Assembly: GCF_000237085.1 (NCBI RefSeq)
Contig: NC_016627.1
Coordinates: 1,612,001-1,676,000, forward strand
From: Acetivibrio clariflavus DSM 19732
Lineage (GTDB): Bacteria > Bacillota > Clostridia > Acetivibrionales > Acetivibrionaceae
Direction: 5' to 3'
DNA: 64,000 nucleotides
A program made the translations under genes and the position numbers. Positions 25,875-34,939 of this stretch are shown in pieces (positions within the stretch are counted from its first letter, which is position 1; each line of letters opens with the position of its first letter). Under the pieces are notes generated by a model, which was not told the origin of the DNA, ran no database searches, and saw only the letters and a list, made by a program, of their open reading frames with translations.

Positions 25875-28334
25875 ATGAAAGCGGTTATCATGGCAGGAGG
25901 AGAAGGTACTAGATTAAGGCCTCTTACCTGTAACAGGCCAAAGCCGATGGTTCCAATAGTGAATAAACCGGTTATGGAACATATTATTGAGTTGCTGAAA
26001 AAATATGACATAACGGATATAGCGGTTACATTGCAGTATCTGCCGGATCTAATCCGAGATTACTTCGGAGATGGTTCGGAGTTTGGAGTAAAGCTTAGAT
26101 ACTTCGTTGAGAAAACTCCAATGGGTACTGCAGGAAGTGTAAAAAATGCTGAAGAATTTCTGGATGATACCTTTATTGTAATAAGCGGAGATGCATTGAC
26201 AGATATTAATTTAAGCAAAGCCATAGATTATCATATGAAAAAACAATCTATGGCAACTTTGGTCTTGAAAAAAGTTGATATTCCATTGGAATATGGAGTT
26301 GTTGTTACAGATGAAGAAGGAAGAATTATTAGATTTTTGGAAAAGCCGAGCTGGGGAGAAGTATTCAGTGATACTGTCAATACAGGAATATATATTCTTT
26401 CTCCTGAAGTGCTTGGTTTTTTCAACAAAAACGAAGTATTTGATTTCAGTAAAGACCTTTTTCCAATCTTGCTAAAGGAAAATAAGCCTATGTACGGTTA
26501 TATTACCGATGAATACTGGTGTGATATTGGAGATTTGCGAGCATATTGGCAGGCTAATATGGATGTGCTTGACCGAAAAGTAGATGTGCAGATTCCAGGC
26601 AAGCAAATAAGGGAAAAAGTTTGGATTGGAGATGGAACAACTATTGAAGATGGTGCGGTAATAGAAGGACCTTGCTTAATAGGATCAAATACCAGGGTAA
26701 AAAGTAATGCAATGCTGGGAAGTTATTGCATAATAGGGGACAACAACATAATATCCGAACATAGCAGTATAAAGAAAAGTGTAATATGGAAAGGGTGCAA
26801 TATTGATAAGAATGTTGAAATTCGAGGAACTGTAATCTGCAATAAAGTAATTTTGAAAGAGCATTCTTCTGCTTTTGAAAATTCTGTTATTGGATGTGAC
26901 ACGACAGTAAAAGAGCATGCAATAATTAAGCCAAATATAAAAATTTGGCCTAATAAATTGATCGAAGAAGGTACCGAAGTAAATTCAAACCTTGTATGGG
27001 GTTCAAAATGCATACGGTCAATTTTTGGGCAAAGAGGGCTGGCAGGCGAAATAAATGTGGATATAACCCCGGAATATGCCTCAAAACTTGGTGCTGCTTA
27101 TGGGGCAACGTTAAAGGGTAAAGGTACTGTAGGGGTAAGCTGCGAAGATTCAAGTGCAGCAAAGATGCTTAAAATATCTTTTATTTCAGGTTTATTATCA
27201 TCCGGACTTAAAGTTATTGATCTGGGTATACTGCATTTGCCTATATCGAGAGCTGCAGTAAGATTTTATGGGGTGGACGGAGGTATTCACATAAGTACTT
27301 CAAGTTCAAACCCTGGCAGATTGCAAGTGGACTTTTTGGATAAAAACGGCAGCAATATAAACAGGGCATTGGAGAGAAAAATTGAAAATGCCTTTGCCAG
27401 AGAAGATTTTAACCGATGTGAAGGGGATTTGATTAAAGAAGTGGAAGTAGTACCTGACTTTACTTCCTTCTATTTGAGAAATATAATTAACAACACTAAG
27501 AATAAAAGCTTTGATTATAAAATAGCATTGAATTCTCCGTCAAAATTTATATTAAGCACTGTTGCCGAACTTTTGAAAACTCTTGGTTGCACTGTTGAAG
27601 AAACAAATCTTAATTTTGGGAAGTCAGGAAGAAAAGAAAAAGATGATTCAACTGAACTAAATTACTTTACAAGCATGGTAAGGACGGGAAATTTTGACTT
27701 TGGTGTATCCATAGAAGATACATCCGAGAGAATGATGCTTATTGACAGCAAGGGAAGGATAATAAGCGAAGATATGTTTACAGCTTTAGTGTCACTGATT
27801 ATGTTTAAAACTGTTGAGGGTGGCACAGTAGTTGTTCCGTTATCCGCTACTCATGCTGTCGAAAAAATTGCCGAGAAGAATCATGGAAGGGTATTAAGGA
27901 CAAAAACTTCTCCCCAGGATTTAATGAACAGTATTCTTGGAAATGAGGTAAAAGCGGAGTCTATTGACCAGTTTAATCTTTACTTTGATGCCATTTCCGG
28001 CCTTGTAAAAATAATGGACTTTTTAAAATCCAATAACTACAAACTTGACGATCTGGTTGATATGATACCGAATTTTTACGTTCATGAAAAAGAGGTAGAA
28101 TGTTCCTGGAATGCTAAAGGAAAAGTAATGAGGCAGATAATACAGGAAAGCGGTAATAACAATGTTGAGACTTTAGAAGGTGTAAAAATATATAAAGACG
28201 GCAGTTGGGTTTTGATACTGCCTGATGCAGAGCAACCCGTATGCAGAATAAAGAGTGAGAGTTATTCTGCCGAGATTGCTCAGGAATTAACCAGTTTTTA
28301 TGCTGACAAGGTTACACAAATTAGCAATAGTTAG
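25875..28334 (+). CDS. Mannose-1-phosphate guanylyltransferase fused to a degenerate phosphomannomutase-like domain
   Basis: 819 aa in three parts. Residues 1-235 are a nucleotidyltransferase ([13 protein letters not shown] signature, [15 protein letters not shown]). About 250-380 is a left-handed beta-helix of hexapeptide repeats. About 380-800 is a phosphohexomutase-fold domain. In the mutase part the phosphoserine loop reads TSSSNPG (about 474) instead of TASHNP. The metal loop reads EDTSER (about 614) where DGDGDR is needed. The transferase half should make GDP- or NDP-sugars for surface polysaccharide; the mutase half is probably inactive or regulatory. The start is ATG after AAAGGATG. 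It lies between DUF881 genes. Confidence 0.85.
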   Translation: MKAVIMAGGEGTRLRPLTCNRPKPMVPIVNKPVMEHIIELLKKYDITDIAVTLQYLPDLIRDYFGDGSEFGVKLRYFVEKTPMGTAGSVKNAEEFLDDTFIVISGDALTDINLSKAIDYHMKKQSMATLVLKKVDIPLEYGVVVTDEEGRIIRFLEKPSWGEVFSDTVNTGIYILSPEVLGFFNKNEVFDFSKDLFPILLKENKPMYGYITDEYWCDIGDLRAYWQANMDVLDRKVDVQIPGKQIREKVWIGDGTTIEDGAVIEGPCLIGSNTRVKSNAMLGSYCIIGDNNIISEHSSIKKSVIWKGCNIDKNVEIRGTVICNKVILKEHSSAFENSVIGCDTTVKEHAIIKPNIKIWPNKLIEEGTEVNSNLVWGSKCIRSIFGQRGLAGEINVDITPEYASKLGAAYGATLKGKGTVGVSCEDSSAAKMLKISFISGLLSSGLKVIDLGILHLPISRAAVRFYGVDGGIHISTSSSNPGRLQVDFLDKNGSNINRALERKIENAFAREDFNRCEGDLIKEVEVVPDFTSFYLRNIINNTKNKSFDYKIALNSPSKFILSTVAELLKTLGCTVEETNLNFGKSGRKEKDDSTELNYFTSMVRTGNFDFGVSIEDTSERMMLIDSKGRIISEDMFTALVSLIMFKTVEGGTVVVPLSATHAVEKIAEKNHGRVLRTKTSPQDLMNSILGNEVKAESIDQFNLYFDAISGLVKIMDFLKSNNYKLDDLVDMIPNFYVHEKEVECSWNAKGKVMRQIIQESGNNNVETLEGVKIYKDGSWVLILPDAEQPVCRIKSESYSAEIAQELTSFYADKVTQISNS

Positions 28335-28363
28335 TATTTAAATATTAAAGTCTAGCATCTAAA

Positions 28364-28402
28364 TACAAAAGTAAAGGGGTATTATTGCCCCTTTGCTTTT
28401 GT
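28364..28402. terminator. Bidirectional terminator between convergent genes
   Basis: ACAAAAGTAAAGGGG and CCCCTTTGCTTTTGT form a 15-bp stem with one wobble pair and an 8-nt loop. A and T runs on either side serve the guanylyltransferase fusion (plus) and the minus-strand gene at 28416. Confidence 0.85.
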
Positions 28403-28415
28403 ATCTATACATATT

Positions 28416-29021
28416 TTATAAATTCATCAGATTTTCTTCAGAGATTGGAGTGTACAACTTATAACCTTCCTCGTAATCTCTTACAGCATCGATGAATCTG
28501 TTATCATCGCCTCTTTTAAACACTTCAAAAATTATATCGTCCATATAATCGTCAAAATAGTTTGTGACGAGATAGAATTTTACTCTAAGGTCTGTTAAGC
28601 CTCGAAAGAAATTCCTGGCCGGAGTTAACCCTACATCAGCGATAAAACTTAAATCTTCTGCTGCTATATCGTAATTGGAGTTTGAACGTAAAATATTTAT
28701 GTTTCCGGCTTCAACCCAATTTGATGTGTTTATTCCCAGAAGTTTAAACTCCTCTTGTATTAAGGCTCTGCATAAATAATGCCTTGTGCTCTCAGAGTTT
28801 GACTTTGTATACTTTTTCTTGAAGTAGCTTTCGCTAAAATCAGTAATTGTCTTTTTTAGGATTACTTCCTCATGGAGCAATAGATTATTGTCAATAAGAA
28901 ATTTTAGAAAGTTTACATCTCTGTCGCCGCCGCTGTCAGCTTTTAAATTGTCGAGTAAAGTATCTATGGATACAGCAAAGTTTATTTTATTGAGCTTTGT
29001 CATAAGTATATTGCTTTCCAA
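28416..29021 (-). CDS. Unrecognised 201-aa cytoplasmic protein
   Basis: A hydrophilic, mostly helical protein with no signal peptide, membrane helix or motif I recognise. Features include a central RHYLCRALIQEEFKLLGI segment, LSFIADVGLTPARNFFRGLTDLRVKFYLVTNYFDDYMDDIIFEVFKRG and an acidic C-terminus. The start is TTG (29019-29021), 7-8 nt after GAGGTG; the next in-frame ATG is six codons on and lacks spacing. It is transcribed alone, convergent with the guanylyltransferase fusion. No function is proposed. Confidence 0.6.
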   Translation of the reverse strand: MESNILMTKLNKINFAVSIDTLLDNLKADSGGDRDVNFLKFLIDNNLLLHEEVILKKTITDFSESYFKKKYTKSNSESTRHYLCRALIQEEFKLLGINTSNWVEAGNINILRSNSNYDIAAEDLSFIADVGLTPARNFFRGLTDLRVKFYLVTNYFDDYMDDIIFEVFKRGDDNRFIDAVRDYEEGYKLYTPISEENLMNL

Positions 29022-29210
29022 AGTTTATCACCTCATTCAGCCTTTGTTTTGTCTCAATTTATTATATCCATACTTTGATTTTATTCTCCAAATCCTAAAA
29101 CAAAATTAATGGTTATTTTTTCATAAATGTATGTACTTAAAAATGGATGGTTGCAAACAGCGCACAAAAGGAATATATGAAAAATACCGATGATTTACGA
29201 GTTCTGACAC

Positions 29211-29238
29211 TTGAAATAGTGAAATTTTATAGTAGAAT
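29211..29238 (+). promoter_or_regulatory. Promoter of the DUF881 gene pair
   Basis: TTGAAA (29211-29216), a 16-nt spacer and TAGAAT (29233-29238). It shares CTTGAAATAGT and ATTTTATAGTAGAAT with the element at 23362-23389 before the first DUF881 gene. The leader is about 130 nt. Confidence 0.6.
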
Positions 29239-29374
29239 TAAAATAAAGGATGAAGGCAAAAACATTATGAAGACCAAATCTGCAATTGCTAAAAATATGT
29301 TGAATCTACGGTTGGTGTGACGAAGAAATTGGATTTCAGCAATGTGAAAAAGTACATGGAAGGGATGAAGCTGT

Positions 29375-30091
29375 ATGCTCCGCAAAGACCAGAAGTATGT
29401 ATTGATGTTTATATTCATTTTTCTTGGAATTTTAACTACAGTTCAATTCAGAAGCATATTGCATAACAATAGAAATAAGCCATCCATAGCTTATGAAATA
29501 GAAAGTTTAAAGAAAGAGCTTGAAGCCGAAATAGCTGCTGGAAATGAACTTAGAGAAGAAATTGAATTTAATACAAAGAAAAAAGAGAGTATATTAAAGA
29601 CTTTTGTTACCGGTGAAGATGACGGTCAGCTGATGGAGCAATGGGAGGAATTAAAACTCTATGCAGGATTAACCGATGTTAAAGGAGACGGTGTAATTAT
29701 AACTTTGAATGACGCTGAAGAGAAAAATCCCATTGATGTAAATTGGAGTTTGCTTCATGATTCGGATATCTATGAGGTAGTCAATGAGCTAAAAAAAGGT
29801 GGAGCACAGGCTATATCAATAAATAATGAGAGGGTAATTTCAACAACGGAAATTGTGTGTGCCGGACCAACAATTCGTGTTAATAGAAACAGATATGCTG
29901 TTCCTTATGAGATTAAGTCTATTGGTGATCCTAAGCGTTTGTATTCCACTTTTATTGAAAGTCCTATTTATTCCGTTTTGAAGTGGTTGGGAATAAGAGT
30001 TGAAATTAAAGAAGCAAAGAACATTGAAATACCAAAATACAACGGTAACATAGACAACTTGGTTAAAGGTGTGGAGGTAGTTGAACAGTGA
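29375..30091 (+). CDS. DUF881 family membrane-anchored protein (copy 2)
   Basis: A 238-aa DUF881 protein. One N-terminal anchor (VLMFIFIFLGILTTVQF) is followed by a coiled coil (about 45-75) and the family domain with KLYAGLTDVKGDGVIITL, ELKKGGAQAISINNERVIST and the closing IEIPKYNG segment. It is more divergent than copies 1 and 3. The start is ATG 29375 behind GAAGGGATG (about 8 nt). It overlaps the next DUF881 gene by 4 bp (GTGA), so the pair is translationally coupled. Confidence 0.85.
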   Translation: MLRKDQKYVLMFIFIFLGILTTVQFRSILHNNRNKPSIAYEIESLKKELEAEIAAGNELREEIEFNTKKKESILKTFVTGEDDGQLMEQWEELKLYAGLTDVKGDGVIITLNDAEEKNPIDVNWSLLHDSDIYEVVNELKKGGAQAISINNERVISTTEIVCAGPTIRVNRNRYAVPYEIKSIGDPKRLYSTFIESPIYSVLKWLGIRVEIKEAKNIEIPKYNGNIDNLVKGVEVVEQ

Positions 30092-30792
30092 AATTTATTA
30101 ATACTGTATCATTAACTTTAATTTGTATGATAATGGGTATTACTGTAGCCTGGCAGTATAAGAGCGTTTATAACAATAAAAAAACTGCCAGTGTTCAGAG
30201 TATGACCCTGGAAGATTTAAAAGATAAACTGATAATTGAAAAAAAGAATAATGAAGAGTTGAAAAGCAGAAGGGATGCTTTGGACAAAGAAATTAGGGAG
30301 TTTGAAGCTGCAAAAGGAAATATTGACCTGTATAAAAAGAATATTGGAATGGAAATGGAAAAAGCTCGCATAATTGCAGGGTTAACTGATGTTAAAGGTT
30401 CCGGAATCAATATCACTATTTCTGTTAAAAATACTAATCTTGCCTGGATTAGTTTCAAAGATTTATTGTCAATTGTTAACGTGCTTAAAGCAGCAGAAGC
30501 TAATGCCATTGCAATAAATGGTGAAAGGATAACTGCTATGACCGAGATTTCTGAGATAGGAAATTATATAATAATTAACGGTGTACCTATGAGTTCGGAT
30601 AAACCTTTTGTAATAAAGGCTATTTTTGAAAATCAAAAAATTGATTATTCTGTAAAAATGTTAGGAAGTATTTTTGATAAAATGGAGAAAGACGGATATA
30701 TCAATGTTGAAGTTGAAAAACTTGACAGTATTACAATTCCTAAAATAGAAAAAAACAGATCCTCCATTAATTTTGATTTACTTAAAAGATAG
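30088..30792 (+). CDS. DUF881 family membrane-anchored protein (copy 3)
   Basis: A 234-aa paralog of the gene at 23557. The anchor SLTLICMIMGITVAWQYKSVYNN closely parallels that copy's ISITLICVILGVMLAWQYKS. It is followed by a coiled coil and the core ARIIAGLTDVKGSGINI, VLKAAEANAIAINGERITAM. The likely start is GTG 30088, overlapping the previous stop as GTGA, with GGAGG 13 nt upstream. A pairwise interaction with copy 2 is a reasonable inference from the coupling. The biochemical role is unknown. Confidence 0.85.
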   Translation: MKFINTVSLTLICMIMGITVAWQYKSVYNNKKTASVQSMTLEDLKDKLIIEKKNNEELKSRRDALDKEIREFEAAKGNIDLYKKNIGMEMEKARIIAGLTDVKGSGINITISVKNTNLAWISFKDLLSIVNVLKAAEANAIAINGERITAMTEISEIGNYIIINGVPMSSDKPFVIKAIFENQKIDYSVKMLGSIFDKMEKDGYINVEVEKLDSITIPKIEKNRSSINFDLLKR

Positions 30793-31047
30793 TAATAAAA
30801 AAGTTTCCAATCCTGCCTATAAAATTGTGACATCCTTATTCATTTTTGGAATAGCCTAATGGTCTTTTTTAAACCCAATACTTATATAAATAATATAGAC
30901 CGTAAAATTGAACTTGTCTGCTATTAGCAGTAAAATAACGCTTTGATAAACTTATCGTGAAATGTAAGAAATAAACTGAAATATGATTGATAAACATTAG
31001 GCATTCAAGTTGGGAAATTTATATCAAGTATCTGGGGGGATTGGAAA

Positions 31048-31971
31048 ATGAAGAAAAAGATAATAGTTCTTTGCCTTTTGATATTTGCTTTGCTCACCAT
31101 AAATATCATCAGCCGGGAAAGCAATAACAATTTATATTTGCCTGATTTAGGAGGAGTGTATTCTGCAAGCTTTGATGATATTGATTTCAGCACTGAAATA
31201 ACAGGTATGTTAAGTGAAGGTGTAATTGATGAAATTGCTTATGAGGAAGCTTTTGCAGGCAATAATTACAGTGGTGAGTATAAAAACGATTTATTGAGAT
31301 GGGGTATACTCAGGAAAGGTTTTGGAGAAACCCCTGCTGCTGATCCAGGTGCGCCCGAATTGTTGGAAAAGTATGGAGGAAAATACCTGGGCGATACTGA
31401 AAAAAATGAGATTTATCTTACTTTTGACGAAGGTTATGAAAATGGATACACTTCAAAGATTCTTGATGTTTTAAGGGATAATAATGTAAAAGCTGTGTTT
31501 TTTATTACAGGACCATATTTAGCCCAACATCAGGATCTAGTAAGAAGAATGGTAGAAGAAGGCCATTTTGTTGGCAATCATACCATACACCATCCAAGTT
31601 TGCCAAGTCTTGATGATAAAACTTTAGAAGAGGAAATTTTAGGTCTCGACAGAGCTTTCTTTGAAAAATTCGGCAAGCATATGCAATTTTTAAGACCGCC
31701 TAAGGGTGAATACAGTGAGAGAACTCTGGCAATAACTCAAAAGCTGGGGTATGTAAATTTATTCTGGAGCTTTGCCTATGACGACTGGCATAAGGATAAA
31801 ATCCGCGGGGCTCAATATGCTTATGACAAAGTTATAAACAATTTGCATAACGGTGCAGTTGTTCTTTTACATGCCGTATCTAAGGATAATGCCGATGCTT
31901 TGGATATGATAATTAAAGGCGCAAGAAGTAAAGGGTTTGAGTTTGGAGACCCAGCTGATTTATTAAATTAA
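31048..31971 (+). CDS. PdaA-like polysaccharide deacetylase
   Basis: A NodB-fold carbohydrate esterase of 307 aa, exported by an N-terminal signal/anchor (KIIVLCLLIFALLTINII). Motifs are YLTFDEGYENGYT (metal loop, with Glu for the second Asp as in PdaA relatives), HFVGNHTIHHPSL (metal His pair), FLRPPKGEYSERT and VVLLHAVS. PdaA enzymes remove acetyl groups from muramic acid during muramic-delta-lactam formation in spore cortex; this assignment is by motif. The start is ATG after CTGGGGGG. It lies 50 bp before yqfC, another sporulation gene. Confidence 0.85.
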   Translation: MKKKIIVLCLLIFALLTINIISRESNNNLYLPDLGGVYSASFDDIDFSTEITGMLSEGVIDEIAYEEAFAGNNYSGEYKNDLLRWGILRKGFGETPAADPGAPELLEKYGGKYLGDTEKNEIYLTFDEGYENGYTSKILDVLRDNNVKAVFFITGPYLAQHQDLVRRMVEEGHFVGNHTIHHPSLPSLDDKTLEEEILGLDRAFFEKFGKHMQFLRPPKGEYSERTLAITQKLGYVNLFWSFAYDDWHKDKIRGAQYAYDKVINNLHNGAVVLLHAVSKDNADALDMIIKGARSKGFEFGDPADLLN

Positions 31972-32021
31972 ACGCACTGAACATGTAGTCGTGCAAAAAT
32001 CCTTATCAGGGGGATTAAATT

Positions 32022-32339
32022 ATGCCTCGCAAAAAAAAGATAGCTAAAAAAAAGAAAAACAGTGAAAAACCTAAAGTCAGTCTGAAGGAAAAGATGTCGG
32101 AGTTATTTGAACTGCCCAAGGATGTTGTGCTAAATGTGCCTAAATTAACCATGGTTGGAAATGGTGATTTGCTGATAGAAAATTTTAAAGGAATTATTGA
32201 ATATGATAGTGACAGAATTAGAATAAATACCAACTGTGGCATAATAAAAATAACAGGAACTGGGCTTGGAATAAGGGAGATCACATCAGAAGACCTGATG
32301 GTTAATGGCAATATAACATGTCTGGAGTTTTTAAGGTAA
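32022..32339 (+). CDS. yqfC: Sporulation protein YqfC (YabP/YqfC family)
   Basis: 105 aa. A basic Lys-rich N-terminus leads into the YabP-fold core (LPKDVVLNVPKLTMVGNGDLLIENFKG, then IKITGTGLGIREITSEDLMVNGNI). In B. subtilis yqfC and yqfD are sigma-E-dependent mother-cell genes needed for normal sporulation. The start is ATG, 9 nt after AGGGGG. Its order before yqfD and phoH matches Bacillus. Confidence 0.9.
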   Translation: MPRKKKIAKKKKNSEKPKVSLKEKMSELFELPKDVVLNVPKLTMVGNGDLLIENFKGIIEYDSDRIRINTNCGIIKITGTGLGIREITSEDLMVNGNITCLEFLR

Positions 32340-32706
32340 TAAAAATTCTTTAAAATACCCTATCTAAAGTTTTAAACATTTTTAGCCGTTTATGGCTGCT
32401 CTCTAAGGAATCACACAATACACAATAGGACAAAAGAAGTAAAAAAGATTTAAAACTAACTTTTTGACTTCCGGATAAAATTTATTGTAAATGATAAGGG
32501 ATGGAGACTGTTTATCCTTAGGCATAACCGTATTTTTTAATAATAGAAATTAAATAAAATGCCTGATTAAAATAATGTGCTGAAATTTAAGGGAAGAAAT
32601 TTTTTGATTTTGTGAAAAGGAATATCTGTTTTTTTGCAACAAGAAAAACTATGCTTAAGAGAAGTTTTTGTAAATCATTTTAAGATGAAATATCGGGGGA
32701 ATTTAA
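32340..32706 (+). other. Intergenic region between yqfC and yqfD, no gene seen
   Basis: About 370 bp of AT-rich DNA. A short hairpin (TAGCCGTTTATGGCTG, about 32382-32397) is the only structure I see. No ORF with a ribosome site and no confident promoter. The gap is unusual because yqfC and yqfD abut in Bacillus. Confidence 0.4.
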
Positions 32707-33900
32707 ATGTTATTGAGGTTATGGAATTATGTCAAAGGATATGTTATTATATTTGTTGAGGGCTATTTTTTAGAGAAGTTTGTAAATATATGCACTAGAA
32801 GACAGATTTTTCTTTGGGATATAAAGAAGAGAAAAAATAGCTCTATGTCTATGAAAGTTAGCATTAAAGGGTTCAAAATGTTGCGACCCATTGCTAAAAA
32901 GACAGGCTGCAGGGTAAAAATAATTGGAAGGCGTGGAGTCCCATTTGTTCTTTACCGATATAAAAGGAGAAAGACTTTTGTAGCAGGTGCTGTACTTTTT
33001 GTATTATTATTTTATTTTATGACTTCATTTGTATGGAGCATTGAGGTTACGGGGAATGAGAAGCTTGAAACTGAAGTTATAATGGATAAAGTTTACCAGC
33101 TGGGAGTTAAGCCCGGGGTACTCAAATATAGAATAAATCCTCACGATGTTGCAAACAGCCTTAGGTTTGATATAAAGGATTTGTCGTGGGTTAGTGTTGT
33201 AATAAAAGGTACTAAAGTAAAGATTGAAGTTGCAGAGGGCGTAGAAAAACCGAAACTGGTTGATAAAAATACTCCTTGTGATATTGTAGCGGCTAAGGAT
33301 GGGGTAATTAAGTCCATTATTGTAAAGGCCGGTTTAGAAGCAGTAAAGGTTGGTGAGACTGTTAAGAAAGGACAGGTACTTATATCCGGGACGGTACCCG
33401 TTAAAAATCAGGAAGATAATCCTAGAATTTTACATGCAATAGGCGATGTGATAGCAAGAACTTGGTATGATGCAAGGGAACCGGTGGAAACCAAAATTTT
33501 TGAAAAGAATAGAACAGGCAGGAAAAAAGACTATTTGTCTGTTGTAATCTTTTCTAAAAAGATTGGCTTATTTCATGCAGGTTTGCCTTATGAAGAGTAT
33601 GAAAAGGTTAATATTGAAAAGAATCTTACCATTGGAGAAGATTTGGTTTTACCCTTTGGAATTGTAATTGAACGTTATTATGAAAATAATATAATTGAAA
33701 AGGAAATATCTTTGGATGAGGCAAAAAAAATAGCTGCAAACAATGCCTACAAAAAAGTATATTCCAATTTGCCAAAAGATGCAAAAATAGTTGATACAAG
33801 TGTGAATTTTATTGAAAACGAAGATGGCCGGATTTTTGCGGAAGCAATAATTGAGTGCCTTGAAAATATTGGATACGAAAGAGAGATTGGAGGAAACTGA
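32707..33900 (+). CDS. yqfD: Sporulation protein YqfD
   Basis: A 397-aa single-pass membrane protein of the YqfD/stage IV sporulation family. The N-terminal cytosolic part (residues 1-90) includes VSIKGFKMLRPIAKKTGCRVKI. A membrane segment (KTFVAGAVLFVLLFYFMTSFVW, about 93-114) precedes a long external region with the LGVKPGVLKYRI and GVEKPKLVDKNTPCDIVAAKDGVI blocks. The start is ATG after CGGGGGAA. It lies directly ahead of phoH, whose start codon follows its stop without a gap. Confidence 0.9.
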   Translation: MLLRLWNYVKGYVIIFVEGYFLEKFVNICTRRQIFLWDIKKRKNSSMSMKVSIKGFKMLRPIAKKTGCRVKIIGRRGVPFVLYRYKRRKTFVAGAVLFVLLFYFMTSFVWSIEVTGNEKLETEVIMDKVYQLGVKPGVLKYRINPHDVANSLRFDIKDLSWVSVVIKGTKVKIEVAEGVEKPKLVDKNTPCDIVAAKDGVIKSIIVKAGLEAVKVGETVKKGQVLISGTVPVKNQEDNPRILHAIGDVIARTWYDAREPVETKIFEKNRTGRKKDYLSVVIFSKKIGLFHAGLPYEEYEKVNIEKNLTIGEDLVLPFGIVIERYYENNIIEKEISLDEAKKIAANNAYKKVYSNLPKDAKIVDTSVNFIENEDGRIFAEAIIECLENIGYEREIGGN

Positions 33901-34872
33901 TTGGAAAGTCTTGTTGAGGTTTCATTAGAGTTTGATAGAATTGAACATGCTATGAACATTTTCGGTAATTTTGATGAAAATTTGCATGTTATAGAGGAGT
34001 CCTTAGGGGTAAAGGTTATTGTTAGAGATAAAAATATAAAAATTGTCGGTGATGGGGAAGAAGTTTATAAAGCAAAAACTGTTCTTCAAAGATTGATAAA
34101 TCTTGCAGCACAAGGTGAGATTATAACAAAACAAAATGTAAGTTATCTGGTACAACTTGCTAATGAAAATCAATTGGACAAGGTTAGCGATTTTAATACC
34201 GATTATATTTGTCTTACAGCCAGAGGCAGACAAATAAAGTCAAAAACTCATGGACAGAAAGTATATATAGACGCTATTAAAAATAACGATATTGTGTTTG
34301 GAATTGGACCGGCAGGAACAGGAAAGACTTTTCTTGCAGTAGCGATGGCTGTTACTGCTTTCAGAAATAAGGAGGTAAATAGAATTGTACTGACAAGACC
34401 TGCTGTTGAAGCCGGGGAGAAGCTGGGGTTTTTGCCCGGTGATTTGCAAAACAAAGTTGATCCGTATTTAAGACCGTTGTATGATGCGCTGTATGAAATG
34501 TTGGGATTTGAAACTTACCAGAAATATCTCGAGAAGGGTATGATAGAAGTAGCACCTCTTGCATATATGAGGGGAAGAACTTTGGATGATTCTTTTATTA
34601 TTCTGGATGAAGCTCAAAATACAACACCGGAACAGATGAAGATGTTCCTGACCCGAATTGGATTTGGATCTAAAGCTGTTATTACCGGTGACATCACTCA
34701 GATTGACTTGCCGGGAGACAAAAAATCCGGTCTTAAGGAAGTAATTAATATTTTGAAGGAGATTAAAGGAATATCCTTTGTGTATTTATCCGATAAAGAT
34801 GTAGTAAGACATGAACTTGTGCAAAAAATTATTCAGGCCTATGATAAATATGACAAAAGACGAAGCAACTGA
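33901..34872 (+). CDS. phoH: PhoH family ATPase
   Basis: A 323-aa cytoplasmic PhoH protein. An N-terminal KH-like/PIN-associated region precedes the RNA-helicase-like ATPase with Walker A GPAGTGKTF (about 138-146). The PhoH signature follows (LTRPAVEAGEKLGFLPGD, PLYDAL), then Walker B FIILDEAQNTTPEQMKMF. It is linked to RNA metabolism, and its partner YbeY is encoded two genes on. The start is TTG, immediately after the yqfD stop, with GGAGG 10-15 nt upstream. Confidence 0.94.
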   Translation: MESLVEVSLEFDRIEHAMNIFGNFDENLHVIEESLGVKVIVRDKNIKIVGDGEEVYKAKTVLQRLINLAAQGEIITKQNVSYLVQLANENQLDKVSDFNTDYICLTARGRQIKSKTHGQKVYIDAIKNNDIVFGIGPAGTGKTFLAVAMAVTAFRNKEVNRIVLTRPAVEAGEKLGFLPGDLQNKVDPYLRPLYDALYEMLGFETYQKYLEKGMIEVAPLAYMRGRTLDDSFIILDEAQNTTPEQMKMFLTRIGFGSKAVITGDITQIDLPGDKKSGLKEVINILKEIKGISFVYLSDKDVVRHELVQKIIQAYDKYDKRRSN

Positions 34873-34939
34873 TAACTATGGGGTTATTTTGTAGGAAGTG
34901 AATTTTGCAAGTAACTTCTTTATGGAGGCGAAACAATTT

